From contig LBPF01000007.1 of the NCBI GenBank assembly GCA_000990005.1, positions 1 through 35,992 of the forward strand: DNA of 35,992 bases, in the 5' to 3' direction. Of this stretch, positions 1 to 7,999 are shown in pieces (position 1 is the first letter of the stretch; each line of letters opens with the position of its first letter). This DNA is from Candidatus Woesebacteria bacterium GW2011_GWB1_33_38. GTDB lineage: Bacteria > Patescibacteriota > Microgenomatia > UBA8517. Made by a program: the position numbers and the translations under genes. The notes beneath the pieces are model-generated. The model was not told where the DNA came from and did no database searches. It saw only the letters and a list, made by a program, of their open reading frames with translations.

Positions 1-1
1 A

Positions 2-79
2 CTGAATGGAACTTCATCTCTTGAACTTACTTTATCAAGCACTAAAAACTACAAAATACTTTTGAAGCTAATTAAGTGA
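2..79 (+). CDS. 3' end of a truncated ORF running off the window start (LNGTSSLELTLSSTKNYKILLKLIK*)
   Basis: Open frame from base 2 to TGA at 77-79; no recognisable family. Confidence 0.3.
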   Translation: MNGTSSLELTLSSTKNYKILLKLIK

Positions 80-119
80 CCGTTTATGTAACGGTATCGT
101 ATAGATTAGTATAACAAAC

Positions 120-243
120 AAATTTTGGTTTGTCCATAGGATATTTTGTTTCAACCGTGGGAACTAACGAAGGAATAATTAAAAAATACATTCAAAATCA
201 AGAGAAGCAAGATACAGGTCGATCAGAGATCGTACTGGAATAA
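120..243 (+). pseudogene. IS200/IS605-family TnpA (Y1/REP-associated transposase) C-terminal remnant
   Basis: Frame reads ...GYFVSTVGTNEGIIKKYIQNQEKQDTGRSEIVLE*, resembling the conserved C-terminal 'Y(F)VSTVG...I.KYI..Q' of Y1 transposases; no N-terminal part present. Confidence 0.65.
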
Positions 244-247
244 AATA

Positions 248-276
248 CCACGGGGGAAGCGAAGTAGAACCCGTGG
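248..276. repeat. Hairpin CCACGGG-N15-CCCGTGG just 3' of the TnpA remnant
   Basis: Perfect 7-bp inverted repeat, 248-254 and 270-276; position fits a right-end/REP-like hairpin. Confidence 0.6.
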
Positions 277-278
277 AG

Positions 279-437
279 TATCATTTTCTGATATTCTACA
301 ATAATCTTAGACCACACCAAGTCTTAAACAACATGACACCACTGCAATATCTTTTACAGAAAGGAGAAATGTCTAATATGTATCGAACTAGTACAGGGTA
401 TTGTAATAGATATGCAAAGTTATATAATATTTCATAA
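279..437 (+). pseudogene. DDE integrase/transposase (IS3/IS481-like) C-terminal remnant
   Basis: Frame reads YHFLIFYNNLRPHQVLNNMTPLQYLLQKGEMSNMYRTSTGYCNRYAKLYNIS*; 'YNN.RPH..L...TP..YL' is the classic integrase core C-terminal signature. Confidence 0.7.
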
Positions 438-543
438 CTTATGAAAAGTATTTCCCTTATTCAAATTGTCAACCTCATTGTTAATGGGGCATAATTTGGT
501 GGGAGAAACTAAAAAATAAACTAAAAAATTAAAATAAAAGTCA

Positions 544-570
544 AACCTCTCACCAGAGAGGTTTTTTTAT
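544..570 (+). terminator. Intrinsic terminator, possibly attenuator of the downstream aminotransferase
   Basis: AACCTCTC-ACCA-GAGAGGTT followed by T-tract, 12 nt upstream of the ATG at 583. Confidence 0.75.
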
Positions 571-582
571 TTCTTAAAAAGT

Positions 583-1530
583 ATGAAAAATTTTGTTTAC
601 TTTAATAATAAATTTGTTACTAAAAACAAAGCCTATGTAAATATTGACACACATGCTTTGCATTATGGAACTGGTTTCTTTGGTGGTATAAGAGGATATT
701 GGAATGCGAATACAAAATCTATGTTTCTTTTTCGTGTTAAAGATCACCTGAAGAGGTTAAAGAATTCTGCTAAATTACTTGGTTTAGAACAACCTTCCGA
801 TCTAAACAACTTGCCAGAAATTATTGTTAAGTTACTCAAAAAAAATAGTTATAAAACTAGTGTATATATACGACCAATTGTTTTTGTTTCAGAACTTACC
901 TATTTAAAGTTCGATTTAAGAAATTTATCTACAACCTTAGCAATTACTACTGTCCCATTAGAACACTATTTGAATGTCAAAAATGGAGTCAAATTAATGG
1001 TTTCATCTTGGAGAAGGCAGTCATCAAGCGCTATTCCACCAAGGGCGAAACCTACTGGAATTTATTTAAATACAGCTTTAGCTAATACTGAGGCAAAAAC
1101 AAAAGGTTTTGATGAGGCTTTGTTTTTAACTCAAGACGGTTATGTTTCTGAAGGTAGTGCTGAAAACATATTTTTTTTGAAAAATAACAAATTAGTAACA
1201 CCAGACTTGGATTCTGATATTTTAGAGGGAATAACAAGAAGAACTGTTGTGGAATTAGCCAAAGCAGAGTTGTGTATAGAAACAGTAGAAAGGAAAGTTA
1301 AATTATCAGAACTGTTATGTGCTGATGAAGTTTTCCTGACAGGAACTGGAGCTGAAATAACTCCAGTGATCCAGATTGATAAAAAGAAAATTAATAAAGG
1401 GGAAATTGGAGAATTAACAACTAAATTACAAAAATTATATTTTGAAATAGTTCATGGAAAAAACAACAAATATAAAAAATGGTTAACAGAAGTTAAAACA
1501 AAAGGGGGTGAGATATATGAAAAAGGATAA
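583..1530 (+). CDS. ilvE: Class IV aminotransferase, branched-chain amino acid aminotransferase-like
   Basis: 315 aa; 'ALHYGTGFFGGIRGYWN', 'EGSAENIFFLKNNKLVTP', 'LEGITRRTVVELAK' motifs. Confidence 0.85.
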   Translation: MKNFVYFNNKFVTKNKAYVNIDTHALHYGTGFFGGIRGYWNANTKSMFLFRVKDHLKRLKNSAKLLGLEQPSDLNNLPEIIVKLLKKNSYKTSVYIRPIVFVSELTYLKFDLRNLSTTLAITTVPLEHYLNVKNGVKLMVSSWRRQSSSAIPPRAKPTGIYLNTALANTEAKTKGFDEALFLTQDGYVSEGSAENIFFLKNNKLVTPDLDSDILEGITRRTVVELAKAELCIETVERKVKLSELLCADEVFLTGTGAEITPVIQIDKKKINKGEIGELTTKLQKLYFEIVHGKNNKYKKWLTEVKTKGGEIYEKG

Positions 1531-1708
1531 AGAATTAGAAACTAAAAAAGACGAACCTATAAAACCAAAACCTGAAAGTTTTGGCAGTTCAAATGGTGTG
1601 AATATGGAAACTTTGTTAAATTCGGGAGATACGCCGTTTGGTTGGGATCAAAAAACAATGGGTCTTTATGATAAGGAAGGAGGGAAATGGAGCGAGGGTA
1701 CTCCTTAA
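1517..1708 (+). CDS. Small hypothetical protein
   Basis: ORF overlaps ilvE end; GGGGGTGA Shine-Dalgarno-like just before ATG at 1517. Confidence 0.5.
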   Translation: MKKDKELETKKDEPIKPKPESFGSSNGVNMETLLNSGDTPFGWDQKTMGLYDKEGGKWSEGTP

Positions 1709-1717
1709 ATTTGTTTA

Positions 1718-1758
1718 CGGCCACAGACTGTAAAAGTCAAATAATGAGCCTGTGGCCG
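1718..1758. repeat. Intergenic hairpin CGGCCACAG-N23-CTGTGGCCG
   Basis: Perfect 9-bp inverted repeat, 1718-1726 / 1750-1758, between small ORF and ileS; no T-tract. Confidence 0.6.
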
Positions 1759-1807
1759 CACTCAAGTGTAGCATAGTATAGCTAATTATTGTAGAATATT
1801 GAAAAAT

Positions 1808-4723
1808 ATGAATAAAAATTATTTTGAATCTGTGGATCCAAAGGTTGATTTTCCAAAGATGGAAAGGGATTTACTTGCCCACTGGTATTCTCAGGGAATA
1901 GTAGATAAATATTTAAAAAAGAATAAAAATTCAGATAAATATTTTTCTTTCCAAGATGGTCCAATAACTGCCAATAACCCCATGGGAGTTCATCATGCTT
2001 GGGGGAGGACTTATAAAGACTTATGGCCAAGGTTTAAAAGTATGCAAGGATATAGGCAGAGGCATCAAAATGGTTTTGATTGCCAAGGACTTTGGGTTGA
2101 AGTCGAGGTTGAAAAAGAATTGGGTTTTAAGAATAAAAAAGATATTGAAAAGTTTGGTGTCGCAAAATTTGTTGAGCTTTGTAAAGAAAGAGTGAAAAAA
2201 TACTCTGGAATTCAAACAGAACAAAGTAAAAGACTAGGTTATTTTGCTGATTGGGACAATTCCTACTACACATTATCCGACGACAACAATTACATGATTT
2301 GGCACTTTCTAAAAGTTGTTCATGAAAACGGCTGGCTTTATAAAGGTAATGATTCAGTTCCTTGGTGCCCAAGATGTGAAACGGCAATCTCTCAGCATGA
2401 AATGCTAACTGAAGATTATAAAGAATTAACTCACGAAACAATTTATATGAAATTTCCAATTGTTAATAGTGATGAGAATTTATTAGTTTGGACCACAACG
2501 CCTTGGACAATTCCGGCAAATATTGCTGTTGCAGTTGATGAAAAACTAGATTATGTACTTATTGAAGTTGATGGTTCGAAATATTGGCTTGCTGACGAAG
2601 CAAAAGAAAGGACCTTTAAAGGTTCAACCTTTAAAGTACTTAAAAAGGTAAAGGGCTCTGAATTGATTGGTTTAAAATACTTCGGAGCCTTTGATGATTT
2701 ACCTGCTGTTTTTGCTGTTTCTAAAACTTCTGACAAATTCCATACGGTTATAGCTACAAATAATTTAATCATGCTCATAACTACAACTGAAGGCACGGGT
2801 ATGGTGCATACTGCTGTTTCTGCAGGTACTGAAGATTTCAAGCTCGGTCACGAGCTAGGACTACCAATGATTCCTGTAATAAATGATGACGCATCATATA
2901 TGGAAGGGTTTGGAAGCTTAAGTGGTCAAAATGCAAAAAAACATCCTGAATTAATTTTAGATATCATGAAAGAAAAAGATTTTGCTTTTAAAATCGAAAG
3001 ATATACTCATAGATATCCTGCTTGTTGGAGATGTAAAACTGAACTAGTTTGGAAAGTAACAGATGAGTGGTACATAGCAATGGACAAAAAATCAAAAAAT
3101 CAAAACCTAAAAAACTCAAAAACACTTAGGGAGAGGATGAAAGAAGTTACTAAAAAAATAAATTGGATTCCAGAATTTGGACTTAAAAGAGAACTTAACT
3201 GGCTTGACAATATGCATGATTGGTTGATTAGTAAGAAAAATAGATATTGGGGATTAGCACTTCCCATCTGGGAATGCAAAGTTTGTGGCAATTTTGATGT
3301 AATTGGAGGAAAAGAAGAATTAAAAGAAAAAGCAGTTTCTGGATGGGACAAAATGGAGAGAAAATCGCCTCACAAACCTCAGATTGATGAAGTTGAAATT
3401 AAATGTTCAAAATGTGGAAAAGTAATGTTCAGAATTGAACCGGTTGGCAATCCTTGGCTTGATGCAGGTATTGTTCAATTTTCAACAATTTCTGAAAATA
3501 ATAAAGCAAGTGGTTTTAAAGTTACTGATACAAAACCTTTATATTTAACTGATAGAAAAGAATGGGAAAAATGGTTTCCAGTTGATTTTATTACTGAAAG
3601 TTTCCCTGGACAATTTAAAAATTGGTTCTATTCAATGATTGCCATGAGTACAGTTCTCGAAAATAAAAATCCTTTTAAGACTGTTTTGGGTTTTGCAACG
3701 CAACTTGGTGAAGATGGTCGTGCAATGCATAAATCATGGGGGAATGCTATAGAATTTAACGAAGCTGCAGACAAAATCGGATCAGATGTCATGAGGTGGA
3801 TGTTTGTCAGACAGGATCCTAAAGAAAATATGCTTTTTGGCTATAAATTGGCAGATGAAACAAGGCGTCAATTTCATTTGAAACTTTGGAATATTTATAA
3901 CTTTTTTATAACTTACTCTAATTTGGATGGTTTTGTTCCCACTAGTCACAAGTCACTAATCACTAATCACTCTCATGTTTTGGATAAATGGATATTGATA
4001 AGACTTAACCAGACGATCCTAGAAGTTACAAAATGTTTGGAAAAGTTTGATCCTTATAATTCAAGTTCTGCAATTGATAAATTTGTTGATGATTTATCAG
4101 TTTGGTATTTAAGAAGATCAAGAGATCGTAGAAATTCAGATTTTTACAGTACTACTTGTTACATATTGCTTACTACATGTAAATTGTTAGCCCCATTTAT
4201 TCCATTTTTAGCAGAAACTATATATGTTAATCTGACCAAAAACGAATCAGTTCATTTAGAATCTTGGCCAGAAAGCCGAGATTTAACAAAAGAAGATCTA
4301 GATTTATTGTCAGAAATGCAAAAAGTTAGAGAGATTGTCGAGGTCGGACATAGTTTACGTAAAGAATCAAATATTCCAGTTCGCCAGCCACTCAGTGAAT
4401 TAAGAATTAAGAATGAAGAATTAAGAATTAAAGAACTAGAACAATTAGTTTTGGATGAATTAAATTTAAAAAAGATTGAATATAATAAAAAAGAGAACAA
4501 ACTAGATTTAACAATAACACCAGAATTAAAGGAAGAAGCAGATACAAGGGATCTCATTCGTAAAATACAAGCTACAAGAAAAGAATTGGGGGTTCATATA
4601 AACCACAAAGTTAAATTAACTGCTCCATGGCTACCATCCAATCAAAAATTAAAAAATTGGCTTATAAAGAAAACTTTACTTTCAAGCGTTTCTGTTGGAG
4701 AATTTAAGTTAGATGAAATTTGA
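1808..4723 (+). CDS. ileS: Isoleucine--tRNA ligase (class I aaRS)
   Basis: ~970 aa; 'NWLDNMHDWLISKKNRYWGLALPIWEC', 'DEWYIAMD', C-terminal anticodon region; ORF track start (TTG 1799) likely too early. Confidence 0.88.
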   Translation: MNKNYFESVDPKVDFPKMERDLLAHWYSQGIVDKYLKKNKNSDKYFSFQDGPITANNPMGVHHAWGRTYKDLWPRFKSMQGYRQRHQNGFDCQGLWVEVEVEKELGFKNKKDIEKFGVAKFVELCKERVKKYSGIQTEQSKRLGYFADWDNSYYTLSDDNNYMIWHFLKVVHENGWLYKGNDSVPWCPRCETAISQHEMLTEDYKELTHETIYMKFPIVNSDENLLVWTTTPWTIPANIAVAVDEKLDYVLIEVDGSKYWLADEAKERTFKGSTFKVLKKVKGSELIGLKYFGAFDDLPAVFAVSKTSDKFHTVIATNNLIMLITTTEGTGMVHTAVSAGTEDFKLGHELGLPMIPVINDDASYMEGFGSLSGQNAKKHPELILDIMKEKDFAFKIERYTHRYPACWRCKTELVWKVTDEWYIAMDKKSKNQNLKNSKTLRERMKEVTKKINWIPEFGLKRELNWLDNMHDWLISKKNRYWGLALPIWECKVCGNFDVIGGKEELKEKAVSGWDKMERKSPHKPQIDEVEIKCSKCGKVMFRIEPVGNPWLDAGIVQFSTISENNKASGFKVTDTKPLYLTDRKEWEKWFPVDFITESFPGQFKNWFYSMIAMSTVLENKNPFKTVLGFATQLGEDGRAMHKSWGNAIEFNEAADKIGSDVMRWMFVRQDPKENMLFGYKLADETRRQFHLKLWNIYNFFITYSNLDGFVPTSHKSLITNHSHVLDKWILIRLNQTILEVTKCLEKFDPYNSSSAIDKFVDDLSVWYLRRSRDRRNSDFYSTTCYILLTTCKLLAPFIPFLAETIYVNLTKNESVHLESWPESRDLTKEDLDLLSEMQKVREIVEVGHSLRKESNIPVRQPLSELRIKNEELRIKELEQLVLDELNLKKIEYNKKENKLDLTITPELKEEADTRDLIRKIQATRKELGVHINHKVKLTAPWLPSNQKLKNWLIKKTLLSSVSVGEFKLDEI

Positions 4724-5744
4724 TTGGCTTTTAGTCTTACCTATATTTTTACTTTTAATTTTTAGTTTTTTTATTTTAAATTCAATCAGTCCTTCTATTT
4801 TTCCTGCGTATTACTGGTATATTGGCTTAGGTGTTTTGGCTTTCTTGTTTTTTTCTCTTTTTGATTTTGAAATAGTCTCAGCCTTTTCAAATTATTTTTA
4901 CGTTATTTCAATAGTTCTTCTTATTGCGACTTTAATTATTGGTCAAGTAACAAGAGGAACAGTAAGATGGATACCAATAGGCTCGTTATCATTTCAGCCT
5001 TCTGAAATGGTTAGACCATTTTTACTTATCTTTTTTGCAGATTATATAACCCAAAAGAAATTACATCTAAAACGACTTGTTAAAATTATTGCTCTAATGG
5101 GATTTCCTTTGGTTTTAATTTTAATTCAGCCTTCTCTTGGAGTTACTGCATTAACAGCAATTGGATTTTTAGGATTATTTTTAGCTTCGGAAATAGATAA
5201 AAAGTACTTTTTCTTTTTGGGGTTAATTGCGGTTATTGTTATTCCAATAATTTTTTCGATATTGGCTCCATATCAAAAAAATAGAATAACAGCTTTTCTT
5301 GATCCATCCAAAGATCCACAAGGAGCAGGGTATAATGCAATTCAGTCAACAATTTCAGTTGGTTCTGGAAAATTATTAGGTAGGGGATTGGGGCGAGGTG
5401 TTGGAACACAACTTGCCTTTCTTCCAGAACACAGTACTGATTTTATCTTTGCCTCAATTGCAGAAGAGATGGGGTTTGTTGGAGCAATTGTACTATTAGT
5501 CTTAACTTTCTCACTTCTTTATAGATTAATAAGTTACACGGAAAATGCAATTAATATTCCTGCAAGACTTTTTTTGGGTGGTCTTGTTTTAACACTTTTT
5601 GCCCAAGTGACAATTCATGTAGGCATGAATATGGGACTTCTTCCTATTACTGGCGTTCCTTATCCACTTGTTTCTGCAGGTGGTAGTTCGTTGTTGGCTA
5701 CCATGACCTCCCTAGGTATTGCGATGGGGACAAAAAAAAGTTAA
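4713..5744 (+). CDS. rodA: FtsW/RodA/SpoVE family SEDS protein
   Basis: 343 aa polytopic; 'QPSEMVRPFLLIFFADY', 'STDFIFASIAEEMGFVGAI', 'PLVSAGGSSLLATM'. Confidence 0.9.
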   Translation: MKFDWLLVLPIFLLLIFSFFILNSISPSIFPAYYWYIGLGVLAFLFFSLFDFEIVSAFSNYFYVISIVLLIATLIIGQVTRGTVRWIPIGSLSFQPSEMVRPFLLIFFADYITQKKLHLKRLVKIIALMGFPLVLILIQPSLGVTALTAIGFLGLFLASEIDKKYFFFLGLIAVIVIPIIFSILAPYQKNRITAFLDPSKDPQGAGYNAIQSTISVGSGKLLGRGLGRGVGTQLAFLPEHSTDFIFASIAEEMGFVGAIVLLVLTFSLLYRLISYTENAINIPARLFLGGLVLTLFAQVTIHVGMNMGLLPITGVPYPLVSAGGSSLLATMTSLGIAMGTKKS

Positions 5745-6017
5745 ACTTCAGGGATTATCTACGGCAGAATGACCGCTCTCAATTTCTCTCCTTGTCGCAA
5801 TTCTAACTTTCAACTGTCTAAGATCATTATCAATGTACATAGCCTTATCAACTATATTATCGAATGGTTTCGTCACTTCTAATATTAACTTGCCCAGAGA
5901 TCCTGATCTAGAAAGTAAAGTGTTTACGTTTTTAATGTCATCAGGTAATGGTTTATATATATATATTAGTCATATTAGTCTTGTATTTTAGTACGAAAAA
6001 ACATAAAATACAAATCT

Positions 6018-6338
6018 ATGAATAAGATTGTCAAATTTGCAGTTATTAGAATTGGTGGAAAGCAATATAGAGTTTTTGAGGGTGAAGAAATTTTAGTTGA
6101 CAAATTGTTTGACGTCAAAAAAATCTCACTTGATGTTTTACTTTTTGTTGATGGGGAAAGAGTTGAAATTGGTACCCCAGTCTTAGAAAAAGCAAAAGTC
6201 ACAGTTAAAGTCATTACTGACATTGAAAAGGGTGTAAAAATAGATATTTTTAAATATAAAGCCAAATCAAGAGAAAGAAGACATGTAGGATTTCGCCCAA
6301 AGTACACCAGACTTCTGGTACAGAAAATATCAAATTGA
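6018..6338 (+). CDS. rplU: 50S ribosomal protein L21
   Basis: 'FAVIRIGGKQYRVFEGEEILVDKL...KYKAKSRERRHVGFRPKYTRLLV'. Confidence 0.95.
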   Translation: MNKIVKFAVIRIGGKQYRVFEGEEILVDKLFDVKKISLDVLLFVDGERVEIGTPVLEKAKVTVKVITDIEKGVKIDIFKYKAKSRERRHVGFRPKYTRLLVQKISN

Positions 6339-6347
6339 TATTTTCTG
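6321..6347. repeat. 27-nt palindrome CAGAAAATATCAA-A-TTGATATTTTCTG at the end of rplU
   Basis: 13-bp perfect arms spanning the rplU stop codon, just upstream of a promoter. Confidence 0.7.
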
Positions 6348-6352
6348 ATCAC

Positions 6353-6381
6353 TTGACAAGTGTGAAAAGGTGCATTATATT
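6353..6381 (+). promoter_or_regulatory. Sigma-70-like promoter of rpmA
   Basis: TTGACA (6353-6358), 17-nt spacer, TATATT (6376-6381). Confidence 0.75.
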
Positions 6382-6391
6382 GTCATCTAAT

Positions 6392-6643
6392 ATGTCAACA
6401 CACAAAGCAGCGGGAAAAGCCAAACAACATGTAAGTCCTTCTGGTAAAAGGCTTGGTACAAAAGTATCAGGTATGCAAAAAGTAAATGCTGGAGAAATTT
6501 TGGTTCGCCAAAACGGAACAAAAATTGGAGCAGGTAAAAATGTTAAAGTAGGAAGAGACCAAACAATTTACGCCGTTGCCCGCGGAACTGTACAGTTCTC
6601 AACTAAATTAGGTAAAAAGCTTGTAAACATAATTACAAAATAA
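6392..6643 (+). CDS. rpmA: 50S ribosomal protein L27
   Basis: MSTHKAAGKAKQHVSPSGKRLGTKVSGMQKVNAGEILVRQNGTKIGAGKNV...; ORF track start at 6335 would precede the promoter. Confidence 0.93.
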   Translation: MSTHKAAGKAKQHVSPSGKRLGTKVSGMQKVNAGEILVRQNGTKIGAGKNVKVGRDQTIYAVARGTVQFSTKLGKKLVNIITK

Positions 6644-6644
6644 T

Positions 6645-7463
6645 ATGGCTGAAGAAATAATTCAATTAGATATAAACCAACTACAGCCCAATCCCCTTCA
6701 ACCTCGTGGGGCAATAACACCTGAAAGTTTAGTAGATCTTGTAGATTCTATTCGTGAACACGGAATCTTGGAGCCATTGGTAATTGCTCTAACTCCTGCA
6801 GGATATCAAATAATTGCAGGTGAAAGACGCTGGAGAGCTAGTAAGCTTGCAGGATTGACTCATGTTCCTGTAATAATTCGTGAAACAACTCCCAAGGGAA
6901 TGCTTGAAATGGCCATTGTTGAAAATGTTCAAAGAGTTGATCTTAACGCACTTGATAGGGCAAAAGGCTTTGAAAGGTTAATGGATGAGTTTGGATTAAC
7001 CACGTCTGAAGTAGCAGTCAGAATTGGTAAGTCTGTTGCTTATGTGAGTAACTCATTAAGACTTTTAACACTTCCTGACGCTCTAAAAGATGGACTTCTC
7101 TCGGGACTAATTTCAGAAGGCCATGCTAGAGCCTTGGCTGCAATTGACGACACTGATTTAATGGTTGAGGCCTATAAGATAATTCTTCGTGAATCAGGGT
7201 CAGTAAGACGCGCAGAGGAATTGGCAAGACGTATGAAAGCTCAAGTTCAACAAAAACCAAGAGTAAACTTACCTAAAATGCATATTGTTTCTGATGAAAT
7301 TGATAATATGAAATCAGGCTTTGAAAAGGCACTTGGGGAAAAACACCAAGTAAGGCTTGCGAGAAGTAGGAGAGAAACAAGACTAACATTCATTTTAAAA
7401 GGTTCGCTTGATGAAACCGAAAATACACTTCAATTAATTTACAAGGCAGTGGCTAGTAACTAG
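6645..7463 (+). CDS. parB: ParB/RepB/Spo0J family partition protein
   Basis: 'PNPLQPR', 'IAGERRWRASKLAG', 'MAIVENVQRVDLN' ParB-N motifs plus HTH. Confidence 0.9.
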   Translation: MAEEIIQLDINQLQPNPLQPRGAITPESLVDLVDSIREHGILEPLVIALTPAGYQIIAGERRWRASKLAGLTHVPVIIRETTPKGMLEMAIVENVQRVDLNALDRAKGFERLMDEFGLTTSEVAVRIGKSVAYVSNSLRLLTLPDALKDGLLSGLISEGHARALAAIDDTDLMVEAYKIILRESGSVRRAEELARRMKAQVQQKPRVNLPKMHIVSDEIDNMKSGFEKALGEKHQVRLARSRRETRLTFILKGSLDETENTLQLIYKAVASN

Positions 7464-7995
7464 GCTGGGAAACGACTCCTGCAAGATTAAATGGAAAATA
7501 AATAAGCCAAGCTTTGCCTGTCATTACTTTTTTAGTAACTGGCCCCCAAGCTCTTGAGTCTGAAGAATGAGGTCTATTGTCTCCCATTACAAAATAATTT
7601 CCCATTGGCACTGTATATACCTGACCTTCAGAAAGAAAAGCTCCTCCTGAAGTATCAACTTTTATATAATCTTCTATTAACTCCTGTCCATTTACAAAGA
7701 CTTTACCGTTTGAAACTGAGACAGTATCTCCAGGAAGGCCTATTACTCTTTTTATGAATTCATCTTCTGAAATCGGAGGTTTAAAAACGATCACATCGCC
7801 TCTTTGTGGTTCATGTCTGTAATAACTTACCCTTTCAGTTAAAAGGTACTCTCCATCTGGAAAATTAGGATGCATAGATTGGCCCTTTATTTTGTGTGGT
7901 CGAAGAATTAATAAATAAACAATTAGAAATATTCCTACTGCAAGGACAATAACTTCAAGAATATCCATAAAAAAGGCACCAAGTTTAGAAAACAT
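7453..7995 (-). CDS. lepB: Signal peptidase I
   Basis: 'GQSMHPNFPDGEYLL', 'RGDVIVFKPP..DEFIKRVIGLPGD', 'YFVMGDNRPHSSDSRAWGPV'. Confidence 0.93.
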   Translation of the reverse strand: MFSKLGAFFMDILEVIVLAVGIFLIVYLLILRPHKIKGQSMHPNFPDGEYLLTERVSYYRHEPQRGDVIVFKPPISEDEFIKRVIGLPGDTVSVSNGKVFVNGQELIEDYIKVDTSGGAFLSEGQVYTVPMGNYFVMGDNRPHSSDSRAWGPVTKKVMTGKAWLIYFPFNLAGVVSQPSY

Positions 7996-7999
7996 ATTG

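Noticed and set aside
1709-1807. T-box riboswitch upstream of ileS
   Set aside because: No T-box consensus or specifier structure recognised, only one long-loop hairpin.
1782-2841. Antisense and out-of-frame ORFs in the ORF track overlapping ileS (and similar ones over copA, guaB-like, GT genes)
   Set aside because: They lie opposite strongly recognisable genes and show no family motifs; treated as spurious.
3085-3125. A-rich AAAATCA-like tract in ileS as another heptamer array
   Set aside because: Spacing drifts between 7 and 9 nt and composition is too simple to be confident; mentioned only as weak support.
5952-5966. (AT)n run as a functional repeat
   Set aside because: Short simple-sequence run in AT-rich intergenic DNA; no support for function.
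6335-6391. Extended N-terminus of L27 in the ORF track
   Set aside because: Covers the palindrome and promoter; L27 homology starts at MSTHKAAG (6392).
6645-7463. Plasmid or replication-origin region implied by ParB
   Set aside because: No ParA, DnaA or recognisable parS (TGTTTCACGTGAAACA-like) found nearby; more likely chromosomal ParB-like gene.
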